Shown here piece by piece: positions 25,228-32,406 of a DNA stretch of 64,000 nt. The DNA lies in NCBI RefSeq assembly GCF_003217775.1, contig NZ_QJVJ01000011.1, positions 62,001 through 126,000 on the forward strand. Direction: 5' to 3'. Under the pieces are notes generated by a model, which saw only the letters and a list, made by a program, of their open reading frames with translations, had not been told where the DNA came from and searched no databases. This DNA is from Paenibacillus flagellatus. GTDB lineage: Bacteria > Bacillota > Bacilli > Paenibacillales > NBRC-103111. A program made the translations under genes and the position numbers. Within the stretch, counting starts at the first letter, position 1, and each line of letters starts with the position of its first letter.

Positions 25228-26985
25228 TCACCCCTTCTCCAGCTCGTCCAGCAAATTCGATTCCATCTGCTGGCGGTCGTATTGCTTGCGGTACCAGCCG
25301 TTCCGCTCCATCAGCTGCTCGTGCGTTCCGTCCTCCGCGATGCGCCCTTCGTCCAGGACGACGATCCGGTGCGCGTGGCTGACCGCGGAAAGCCGGTGTG
25401 TGGCGATCAGCGTCGTCTTGCCTTCGCGCTCGGCGCGGATGCTGCGCAGGATGCGGCTTTCCGTCCTGGCATCGACTGCGGAGAGCGCGTCGTCGAGCAC
25501 GAGAATTTCCGGGTCGGCGATCAGCGCCCGGGCGATACCGAGCCGCTGCTTTTGCCCGCCGGACAGCATGACGCCGTATTCCCCGATGATCGTATCGAGG
25601 CCGTCCTTCATCTGCTTGACGTCGTCGGCGAAAGCGGCCATCTCGACCGCCCGTTCGAGACGATCGTCATCGGCAGCCGGATTGCCGAACCGGATATTGT
25701 CCCGGATGCTCTTCGACAGCAGCAAATGCTCCTGCGGCACGTAGCCGATCCAGCTTCTGATCCGATCGGCGGATATGCGGTCGATCGGCGTTTCGGATAT
25801 GCGCAGCATCGATCCGTCGAGCGGATATTGCCGGAGCAGCTGCTTGAGCAGCGTGCTCTTGCCGCTGCCGGTCTTGCCGACGACGCCGAGCGTCTCCCCT
25901 CGTTTCAGCTTGATCGTGACGTCCTTCAGGCTGTCGTCCTCCGCTCCCGGATACCGGAACGTCAACCGGTCGAACTCGATGACGTCCGGCTCGATCGAAT
26001 CGACGGGACGCTCCGGATCTTGAACGTCGGACGTCTGGCGGAGCGCCGCATCGACCCGGTCGGCCGACGCGCTTCCGCGCTGCAGCACGTTGATGAATTC
26101 GCCGAACGAAATCATCGGCCAGATGAGCATGCCGAGATAAATGTTGAACGAGACGAGCTGTCCGAGCGTCAGCTCGCTGTGGAACACCAGGTAGGAGCCG
26201 TAGCCGATGCCGATCGCGTAGCTGATCCCGACGATCGTCTGGATGACCGGCTGAAACAGCGAGCCGACGAACGCGACCTTGCGGTTTTTGTCCATCACCT
26301 CGCCCGTCACGGCGCCGAACGCTTCGATGTCCGACTTCTCCTGCACGTAGGAGCGCAGCACGCGCAAGCCGGATATCGATTCCAGCGCGTGGTCGTTCAT
26401 CCGGCCGAACGCGGCTTGCGCCGCCATGAACCGTTTGCGCATCCGCTTGCCGAGCACGTTGATCGCGACGGCCAGAAACGGCAGCGGCACAAGCGCGGCG
26501 AGCATCAGCTTGTAGTCGATCAGCGCGACCATCGTGACGAGTACGACGGTCGTGCCGGAAACGGTGCTGACCAGCGTCAGCACGCCGTAGCCGGCCGTGT
26601 TGCTGATCGCCAAAATATCGTTCGTCGCGAGCGCCATCAAGTCTCCGGTCCGGTTCCGGTGGAAAAACGACGGCGCCATTTTCGTCAAATGGGCGAACAG
26701 CCGGTAGCGGAGCGTCTTCTCGAGCAGGAACGAGTTGCCGAACAGCATGTAAACCCAGACGAAATTCAATACATAAAGCAGCAGCCCGAGCCCGATCAGA
26801 AACGATACCGTCCGGGTCAGCTCCGGCCCGGTAAGCGTATCCAGACGGATGCTGTCGATAACGTTTCCGATCATCCGCGGCGGAATGACGTTCAGCACGT
26901 TTACGAGCGTCATGAGGACGATCGTCGCCGCGTAACGGGACCAGCGCCGCTTCAAAAACCATTGCAGCTTGACGATAAAATTCAC
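25228..26985 (-). CDS. bmrC: heterodimeric multidrug ABC transporter subunit, BmrC/YheI type
   Basis: 585-residue half-transporter, to my recollection the same length as B. subtilis YheI/BmrC. It has six membrane helices and an ATPase domain with Walker A GKTGSGKSTLLK and signature LSGGQKQRLG. After Walker B the sequence is ILVLDDALSAVD: Asp replaces the catalytic Glu, so this is the degenerate site of the pair. GTG at 26985 is preceded by GGTGAT; the frame is open 69 codons further upstream but without a start signal. A short leader ORF overlaps the start. Confidence 0.9.
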   Translation of the reverse strand: MNFIVKLQWFLKRRWSRYAATIVLMTLVNVLNVIPPRMIGNVIDSIRLDTLTGPELTRTVSFLIGLGLLLYVLNFVWVYMLFGNSFLLEKTLRYRLFAHLTKMAPSFFHRNRTGDLMALATNDILAISNTAGYGVLTLVSTVSGTTVVLVTMVALIDYKLMLAALVPLPFLAVAINVLGKRMRKRFMAAQAAFGRMNDHALESISGLRVLRSYVQEKSDIEAFGAVTGEVMDKNRKVAFVGSLFQPVIQTIVGISYAIGIGYGSYLVFHSELTLGQLVSFNIYLGMLIWPMISFGEFINVLQRGSASADRVDAALRQTSDVQDPERPVDSIEPDVIEFDRLTFRYPGAEDDSLKDVTIKLKRGETLGVVGKTGSGKSTLLKQLLRQYPLDGSMLRISETPIDRISADRIRSWIGYVPQEHLLLSKSIRDNIRFGNPAADDDRLERAVEMAAFADDVKQMKDGLDTIIGEYGVMLSGGQKQRLGIARALIADPEILVLDDALSAVDARTESRILRSIRAEREGKTTLIATHRLSAVSHAHRIVVLDEGRIAEDGTHEQLMERNGWYRKQYDRQQMESNLLDELEKG

Positions 26986-27020
26986 GGAATCACCCCGGGC
27001 TCCTCGCCCATACGGAACAT
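26982..27020 (-). other. candidate leader ORF overlapping bmrC start
   Basis: A 12-codon frame from ATG 27020 encodes MFRMGEEPGVIP; its TGA overlaps the bmrC GTG start as GTGA. B. subtilis bmrCD is controlled by translation of a short leader, bmrB, that overlaps bmrC; this one is much shorter and has no clear ribosome binding site, so translation is uncertain. Confidence 0.3.
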
Positions 27021-27042
27021 ATGTTTGCTTTCGCGTCCACTC

Positions 27043-27071
27043 ATTATAACGCAATGTGAATAATGGGTAAA
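27043..27071 (-). promoter_or_regulatory. promoter of bmrC-bmrD
   Basis: Minus strand: -35 TTTACC (27066-27071), a 17-base spacer, -10 TATAAT (27043-27048). Transcription would start about 50 bases before the bmrC start codon. Confidence 0.6.
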
Positions 27072-27164
27072 GGCATCCTCCGATTTGATTCGCCCGCTCT
27101 ACAATGATATCGTAAATGGGGAACGGACAGTCCGTAATCAATCGACGAAACGGAGGATGCATCG

Positions 27165-27998
27165 ATGGCGAAGCATTTGACGGATACGACAACTCTTCAT
27201 AACGGCGTTGCGATGCCTTGGCTCGGACTCGGCGTCTGGCGGGTGGCGGAAGGTCAGGAGGTGGAGCATTCGGTTCGGACCGCGCTCGAAGTCGGCTACC
27301 GCAGCATCGACACGGCGGCCGTCTACGGCAACGAGGAAGGCGTGGGCCGGGCGATTCGCGACAGCGGCGTGCCGCGCGAGCAGCTGTTCGTCACGACGAA
27401 AGTATGGAACGCCGATCAAGGCTACGACAGCACGCTGGCCGCTTATGACGAAAGCTTGCGCAAGCTCGGCTTGGATTACGTCGACCTGTACCTGATCCAT
27501 TGGCCGGTCAAGGGCAAGTACAAGGAAACGTGGCGAGCGCTCGAAAAGCTGTACGCGGACAAGCGGGTCCGGGCGATCGGCGTCAGCAACTTCCACGTGC
27601 ACCACTTGGAGGACTTGCTGCAAACCGCCGGCGTGAAGCCGATGGTTAACCAGGTCGAGTACCACCCTCGGCTCGCCCAGCGGCCGCTGCTCGCGTTTTG
27701 CAAGGAGCATGGCATTCAGATGGAAGCGTGGAGTCCGCTCATGCAGGGCAAGGAGCTGCTCGAGCACGAGCTGTTCGTCGAGCTCGCCGCCAAGTACGGC
27801 AAGACGCCGGCGCAGGTCATTTTGCGCTGGGATTTGCAAAACGGCGTCGTGACGATTCCGAAATCGGTCACGCCTTCGCGCATCCGCGAAAACGCCGACG
27901 TGTTCGACTTCGAGCTGTCCGCCGAGGACGTCGCCCGGATCGACGGACTCAACCTCGACCGCCGCGTCGGGCCGGATCCGGACAATTTCGACTTTTGA
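27165..27998 (+). CDS. aldo/keto reductase (AKR5-like, YvgN/YtbE type)
   Basis: NADPH-dependent carbonyl reductase of 277 residues, cytoplasmic. The catalytic tetrad is complete: Asp49, Tyr54, Lys79 and His112. The cofactor-binding tail [22 protein letters not shown] is intact. It resembles B. subtilis YvgN and YtbE, which reduce glyoxal and methylglyoxal. ATG at 27165 follows ACGGAGG. Divergent from bmrC, and ended by a strong terminator. Confidence 0.92.
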   Translation: MAKHLTDTTTLHNGVAMPWLGLGVWRVAEGQEVEHSVRTALEVGYRSIDTAAVYGNEEGVGRAIRDSGVPREQLFVTTKVWNADQGYDSTLAAYDESLRKLGLDYVDLYLIHWPVKGKYKETWRALEKLYADKRVRAIGVSNFHVHHLEDLLQTAGVKPMVNQVEYHPRLAQRPLLAFCKEHGIQMEAWSPLMQGKELLEHELFVELAAKYGKTPAQVILRWDLQNGVVTIPKSVTPSRIRENADVFDFELSAEDVARIDGLNLDRRVGPDPDNFDF

Positions 27999-28007
27999 GA
28001 AGCCGGG

Positions 28008-28038
28008 CCCGGTCGCGCCGCCGACCGGGCTTTTTTTG
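28008..28038 (+). terminator. intrinsic terminator of the aldo/keto reductase
   Basis: 8-base GC stem (28008-28015 with 28024-28031) followed by T7. Confidence 0.85.
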
Positions 28039-28148
28039 CGTCCGTCCGCTTTCCGGAAAACAGATTTACATTGTACCATGCGGCTTCCGTCCGGCAATGG
28101 GAAAAAACGGTTAAAGGCGAAGTCGCCCGGCGGCGGAAACGGTGCGGT

Positions 28149-28176
28149 TTGAAGCGCTTTCGCGGTGTGCTATAAT
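28149..28176 (+). promoter_or_regulatory. promoter of the Lgt-like/radical SAM cluster with cre-like box
   Basis: -35 TTGAAG (28149-28154), a 16-base spacer and a perfect extended -10, TG-C-TATAAT (28171-28176). The sequence 28149-28162 (TTGAAGCGCTTTCG) matches about 11 of 14 positions of the CcpA cre consensus and lies over the -35, so catabolite repression is possible. Confidence 0.55.
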
Positions 28177-28232
28177 TTTACATATTCGACGCATGCCAGG
28201 CGGCACGCTTCGGCGGACGAAGGAGGAACGGC

Positions 28233-29021
28233 ATGACTTTCCCGCTCTATCTCGATATCGGCTTCGCGAAGCTTCACCCCCACCCCGTCTTCGAGACGCT
28301 CGCCTATTTCGTCGGCTTCCGCTTCTACTTGCTGACGCGCAGCAAGGGAGCGATGCCCGCTTCGAAGGCGATCTGGATTATAGTCGCGGCGATTCTCGGC
28401 GCCGCCGCCGGCTCGAAGCTGCTGTATTGGCTCGAAAATCCGGCGGAGACCTGGACCCGCTGGAACGACTACGCCTACATGATGGGCGGCAAAACGATCG
28501 TAGGCGGCTTGCTGGGCGGCCTGATCGCGGTCGAATGGGCCAAGAAGCGGGTCGGGGTGACGCGCTCCACCGGGGACGACATGGCCGTGCCGCTCGTCGT
28601 CGGCATCGCGATCGGGCGGATCGGCTGCTTCCTCGCCGGGCTCGACGACCATACGTACGGCACGCCGACCGGCTGGCCGACCGCCATCGACTTCGGAGAC
28701 GGGATCCCCCGCCATCCGACGCAGCTGTACGAAATCGTCTTCCTGCTCCTGCTCGGCGCCGGCTTGTCCGTCCTGAGACGAGGCGCGCGGACGGGCGCTT
28801 GGCGGCTGCCCGACGGCGCCCTGTTCCAGCTGTTCATGGCCGGCTACTTGCTGTTCCGGCTCGCGGTCGACTTCGTCAAGCCGACGCCGCATCCGTTCGC
28901 CGGGCTGAACAACGTCCAGCTCGCCTGCATCGCCGGTCTCGTCTATTACGCATGGCTGCTGCGCCGATGTCCGGCGCATGCATCAGCCGCAAAGGAGAGC
29001 GCCTCCCCTTATGCCGAATAA
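28233..29021 (+). CDS. Lgt-like membrane protein lacking key Lgt residues
   Basis: 262 residues with about seven membrane helices, in the fold of prolipoprotein diacylglyceryl transferase (Lgt): GRIGCFLAG at 128-136 aligns with the Lgt signature GRxGNFxNxE, and PRHPTQLYE at 159-167 is conserved. However, the HGG of Lgt is VGG here (Val90), the Asn after GRxG is Cys132, and the following Asn and Glu are Ala and Leu. By memory of E. coli Lgt these positions matter for activity, so a standard lipoprotein transferase role is doubtful. ATG at 28233 follows AAGGAGG. It overlaps the downstream Tes-like gene by 11 bases. Confidence 0.8.
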   Translation: MTFPLYLDIGFAKLHPHPVFETLAYFVGFRFYLLTRSKGAMPASKAIWIIVAAILGAAAGSKLLYWLENPAETWTRWNDYAYMMGGKTIVGGLLGGLIAVEWAKKRVGVTRSTGDDMAVPLVVGIAIGRIGCFLAGLDDHTYGTPTGWPTAIDFGDGIPRHPTQLYEIVFLLLLGAGLSVLRRGARTGAWRLPDGALFQLFMAGYLLFRLAVDFVKPTPHPFAGLNNVQLACIAGLVYYAWLLRRCPAHASAAKESASPYAE

Positions 29022-30420
29022 CCGCCCTTATTTGTTTTACGAGCTGACGAACAGCATCTGCTCCGTCTGCCTCCGCAAAGTCGAGGCCAAGATCGTCATC
29101 GAGGACGAGCGCGTCTATATGCTCAAGACGTGCATGCGCCACGGCCGCGAGAAGGTGCTGATCGCTAGCGACGCGGCGTACTATAAAAAGTGCCGCGAGT
29201 TTTTGAAGCCGGCGGAAATGCCGCTCCGCTGGAATACGCCGGTCCGCTACGGCTGCCCGTACGATTGCGGCTTATGTCCGGACCACGAGCAGCACAGCTG
29301 CCTGACCCTCGTCGAGGTGACGGACCGGTGCAACCTGCAATGCCCGATCTGCTACGCGGAATCGTCCCCGCATCGCGAGTCGTTCCGGTCGCTCGAGCAG
29401 ATCGAAGCGATGCTGGACGCGATCGTGCGCAACGAAGGCGAGCCCGACGTCGTGCAGATCAGCGGAGGCGAGCCGACGATCCATCCGCAGTTTTGGGACA
29501 TCCTCGACATGGCGAAGCGAAAGCCGATCAAGCATCTCATGGTGAACACGAACGGCATCCGTATCGCCCAAGACCGGGAATTCGCCCGGCGGCTGGCCGA
29601 CTACATGCCGGGCTTCGAAATTTACCTGCAATTCGACAGCTTCGAGGCACACGCGCTGCGGGAGCTGCGGGGCGCCGACCTCCGCGACGTTCGCCGACGC
29701 GCGGTCGAGCATTTGAACGAATTCAACGTCTCGACGACGCTCGTCGTCACGCTCAAGAAAGGGCTGAACGACGCCGAGATCGGCGACGTCATCCGCTACG
29801 GGCTGAAGCAGCGCGCCGTTCGGGGCGTTACGTTCCAGCCGATCCAGGCGGCGGGACGCACCGAGAAGTTCGATCCGGCGACGGACCGGCTTACGCTGAG
29901 CGAGGTGCGGCGGCACATTATCGACCAATCCGGCGTCTTCCGGCCGGAAGACATCATTCCGGTGCCGTGCCACCCGGACTGCTTGGCGATGGGCTACGCG
30001 CTCAAGCTCGGAGACGAGGTCGTGCCGCTGACCGGGATGATCGATCCGAACGTGCTGCTCGAGGGAGGACGGAATACGATCGTGTTCGAGCAGGATACGT
30101 CGCTCAAGGACCGCATCTTCGAGCTGTTCTCGACCGCGCACTCCCCGTCGTCTTCGGCGCTGTCGCTCAAAAACTTGCTCTGCTGCCTGCCGATGGCGGC
30201 CGTGCCCGATCATATCGGCTACGATAACGTGTTCCGGGTCATCGTCATGCAATTTTTGGACGCCTACAACTTCGACGTTCGTTCGGTCAAAAAGTCGTGC
30301 GTCCATATCGCCCACCCCGACGGGCGGATCATTCCGTTCGATACGTACAATTTGTTCTATAGAGACGGTCGCGAGGAGATGCTGAATACGATTCGGGAAG
30401 AAATCGCTCCCGCCAAGTGA
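29011..30420 (+). CDS. radical SAM protein resembling tetraether lipid synthase (Tes family)
   Basis: 469 residues. N-terminal Cys17-x2-Cys20 and Cys41 resemble the rubredoxin-like iron site of Tes. Then come CPYDCGLCPDHEQHSC (Cys82, 86, 89, 97) and, directly after it, the radical SAM motif CNLQCPIC (Cys107, 111, 114). SGGEPT and further Cys in PVPCHPDC and NLLCC follow. This order is what I know from the archaeal enzyme that joins lipid tails between sp3 carbons. ATG at 29011 overlaps the Lgt-like gene by 11 bases; AAGGAG is about 14 bases upstream. The pairing suggests modification of a lipid or lipidated substrate; the reaction is inferred. Confidence 0.8.
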   Translation: MPNNRPYLFYELTNSICSVCLRKVEAKIVIEDERVYMLKTCMRHGREKVLIASDAAYYKKCREFLKPAEMPLRWNTPVRYGCPYDCGLCPDHEQHSCLTLVEVTDRCNLQCPICYAESSPHRESFRSLEQIEAMLDAIVRNEGEPDVVQISGGEPTIHPQFWDILDMAKRKPIKHLMVNTNGIRIAQDREFARRLADYMPGFEIYLQFDSFEAHALRELRGADLRDVRRRAVEHLNEFNVSTTLVVTLKKGLNDAEIGDVIRYGLKQRAVRGVTFQPIQAAGRTEKFDPATDRLTLSEVRRHIIDQSGVFRPEDIIPVPCHPDCLAMGYALKLGDEVVPLTGMIDPNVLLEGGRNTIVFEQDTSLKDRIFELFSTAHSPSSSALSLKNLLCCLPMAAVPDHIGYDNVFRVIVMQFLDAYNFDVRSVKKSCVHIAHPDGRIIPFDTYNLFYRDGREEMLNTIREEIAPAK

Positions 30421-30466
30421 CGGCGGATCGATTATGAATTCTTTTACGGAGGGGGAATTCGCGGAG

Positions 30467-30880
30467 ATGAAACCTTGCCCGTTTTGCTGGCCGCTCGTGA
30501 AGCGCGAGGCGATCGCCGTCGGCGAGCATTGCGTGACGGTCCCGAGCGTCGATCCGATATTGGCCGGCTCCTGCATGATCGTGCCGAAGGCGCACCGCGA
30601 AACGGTGTTCGACTTGACCGAGGAGGAATGGGCCGATACGTACCGGCTGCTTGCGGAGGCGAAAGCGCGCATCGATCGGGAGTGGAGCCCCGACGGCTAC
30701 AACGTCGGCTGGAACTGCATGCCTGTCGGAGGACAGACGGTGCCACACGCGCACCTGCACGTCATCCCGCGGTTCCGCGACGAGCCGCTCGCCGGGAAAG
30801 GCATCCGCCATCATCTGAAGCAGCCGTCGAACCGGCGCACCGCGGGGCCGGCCGCGAAGTCCGACGCCGGCGAACGCTGA
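30467..30880 (+). CDS. HIT family protein
   Basis: A 137-residue histidine-triad nucleotide hydrolase/transferase. CPFC near the N-terminus (probable zinc ligands) and the triad PHAHLHVIPR are both present. Members hydrolyse nucleoside phosphoramidates or dinucleoside polyphosphates. ATG at 30467 follows GGAGGGGG by 11 bases; an ATG at 30434, 11 codons earlier, is in frame but has a weaker signal. It sits 46 bases behind the Tes-like gene and is probably in the same transcript. A Lys/Arg/Ser tail follows the domain. Confidence 0.85.
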   Translation: MKPCPFCWPLVKREAIAVGEHCVTVPSVDPILAGSCMIVPKAHRETVFDLTEEEWADTYRLLAEAKARIDREWSPDGYNVGWNCMPVGGQTVPHAHLHVIPRFRDEPLAGKGIRHHLKQPSNRRTAGPAAKSDAGER

Positions 30881-30919
30881 GTCGGGCCCGCACGAACAAT
30901 CCGAAAAGGAGCGAGAACG

Positions 30920-31306
30920 ATGCCTGACCGTGATCCGAGCGATCCGAACGTGCCGAACCGTCCGAACGATCCGAACCATTCGAGCGAGCCGAAGGAAAGC
31001 GCGCCTCCCCCGGAGACGGAGATCGTCGATACGAGCGCCCCGCCGCCTGACGACAAAGGCCGCAAACCGTGGAAGGGCGGCAAAGTATGGGCCGGGATCG
31101 GGCTCGTGGCGCTGCTGCACCTGCTTTTGCTGGCCGTCCCGGTCGCCTTCTTTTTCATCGGCGTCGCCCAAGTCGTCTACGTCGTCCCCGCCCTGCTCTG
31201 GTTCCGCAAAGACCCGGCCATGATGCAGGGTATTCTGATCGGCGCAGGCATAACGTTTTTGTTGAACGCGGCGTGCTTCGGCATCGTCCTGTTCAACTTC
31301 TCCTGA
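30920..31306 (+). CDS. small membrane protein with DPN/PN-rich N-terminus
   Basis: 128 residues. The first 50 are a disordered, Asp-Pro-Asn rich segment (DPSDPNVPNRPNDPN) encoded by near-repeats of GATCCGAAC. Two hydrophobic segments follow (about residues 57-92 and 100-127) separated by FRKDPAMM. I recognise no family. AAAGGAG precedes ATG at 30920. It is the last gene of the Lgt-like/Tes-like/HIT run and ends only 12 bases from the convergent bshB2 stop, without an evident terminator. Confidence 0.7.
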   Translation: MPDRDPSDPNVPNRPNDPNHSSEPKESAPPPETEIVDTSAPPPDDKGRKPWKGGKVWAGIGLVALLHLLLLAVPVAFFFIGVAQVVYVVPALLWFRKDPAMMQGILIGAGITFLLNAACFGIVLFNFS

Positions 31307-31318
31307 TCGGCGACGCCT

Positions 31319-31972
31319 TCAGTCGAACCGGTACGTCCAAAACCGCTCGCGGCTCCACCGGCTGCGGGCTTGCTCGTCTTCCTTCAGCAGGATGCCGGAC
31401 ATATGCTGAAACTGGGAGCGGTGCGCCTGCAGCGCGTACCGCTTCAGGTCGGCGAACTCGGAGACGTCGACGACGGTATCCGGCTCGCCGAGCGCTTCCT
31501 CGCACCCTTTCGCGAACGCGACGCAGAGCACCCGCGGCCTCGCCTCCTTCGGCATCCCGGCGACGGCGGCGATGACGGCCGCTCCGCATGCGTCATGATC
31601 CGGGTGCACGCTGTACCCGGGATAAAACGTAAAAATCACCGAAGGATTCAGCTCCTCGACGACGTCTTGGATTCGCCGGACGAGCGCGTCCCGGTCTTCG
31701 AACTCGATCGTTTTATCGCGATACCCCCACATTCTGACGTCCGCGATGCCGATCCGCCGGCACGCCTCCTCCAGCTCCTGCCGGCGGATCGATGGCAGCG
31801 TAACCCGATTCGCGAACGGCGGAACGCCCATATTCCGCCCCATTTCGCCCAATGTGAGACAGACGTACGTGACCGGCACCCCGTCCCGGATTTGTCCCGC
31901 GACCGTCCCCGTCATACCGGTTTCGTCGTCGGGATGCGGAAGCACGATTAAAATATGCCGCTGCCGTTCCAT
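31319..31972 (-). CDS. bshB2: bacillithiol biosynthesis deacetylase BshB2
   Basis: PIG-L/LmbE type zinc deacetylase, 217 residues. It removes the acetyl group from GlcNAc-malate in bacillithiol synthesis. Zinc ligands are in LPHPDDE (His13, Asp15, Asp16) and HPDHDA. It matches B. subtilis YojG. ATG at 31972 follows AGGGGGAG; the in-frame ATG 9 codons earlier lacks a ribosome binding site. It is directly downstream of yojF, as in B. subtilis. Confidence 0.9.
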   Translation of the reverse strand: MERQRHILIVLPHPDDETGMTGTVAGQIRDGVPVTYVCLTLGEMGRNMGVPPFANRVTLPSIRRQELEEACRRIGIADVRMWGYRDKTIEFEDRDALVRRIQDVVEELNPSVIFTFYPGYSVHPDHDACGAAVIAAVAGMPKEARPRVLCVAFAKGCEEALGEPDTVVDVSEFADLKRYALQAHRSQFQHMSGILLKEDEQARSRWSRERFWTYRFD

Positions 31973-31998
31973 GTTCGCTCCCCCTTTTCCTCGTCCCA

Positions 31999-32349
31999 TT
32001 AAAACGGTTCCCGGCCGAGCTGCAGGCCGACGACCAGCTTGCCTTCCGCGTCGTGGCCCGCCAGCAGCAGCCGTTCGCCGCCTGCGTCATACTCCCAATG
32101 GGTTAACCCTTCGGAGTATACCCAGCCGTTGTTTGTCGTCTTTAATCCGACCCGGTACGGGCCGCTTCCGGCAATCGTCCCTCTCGTATACCGGACAATG
32201 GCGTTGGTCATGAAGGTCGACGCCGTAAATTTGGCGCTGTCCAGATGGGAGGCGTAGGCGCCCGTCGTCATTTCCAGATGCAGGTGCAAATCCCTGTCCT
32301 TCAACGCTTCCAAAACGCGCTGCACGTCTTGCGGTGTTATCGGCTCCAT
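31999..32349 (-). CDS. yojF: YojF family protein (DUF1806)
   Basis: 116-residue cytoplasmic protein of unknown biochemical role, typical of the YojF family by its HLHLEMTTGAYASH start and NAIVRYTRGTI segment. It is paired with bshB2 across Bacillales, so it may assist bacillithiol metabolism. ATG at 32349 follows AGGGAGGGG. Its stop lies 26 bases before the bshB2 start. Confidence 0.88.
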   Translation of the reverse strand: MEPITPQDVQRVLEALKDRDLHLHLEMTTGAYASHLDSAKFTASTFMTNAIVRYTRGTIAGSGPYRVGLKTTNNGWVYSEGLTHWEYDAGGERLLLAGHDAEGKLVVGLQLGREPF

Positions 32350-32406
32350 GCCGTCCCCTCCCTTTCGGTACCGTTCGTATGCTTCATGCGATGTCCGCCC
32401 GCGCGA

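Noticed and set aside
25207-27063. A 618-codon plus-strand frame opposite bmrC
   Set aside because: Shadow of a well-supported transporter gene; it ends in the bmrC promoter and lacks recognisable domains.
28978-29010. Alternative upstream start at 28978 for the radical SAM gene
   Set aside because: It precedes the AAAGGAG sequence, whereas ATG 29011 lies behind it and gives the N-terminus expected for Tes-like proteins.
30920-30990. Short near-repeats of GATCCGAAC in the small membrane protein gene, considered as a repeat array
   Set aside because: They stay in frame, vary between copies and encode a low-complexity DPN-rich segment. They are not a CRISPR or intergenic repeat.
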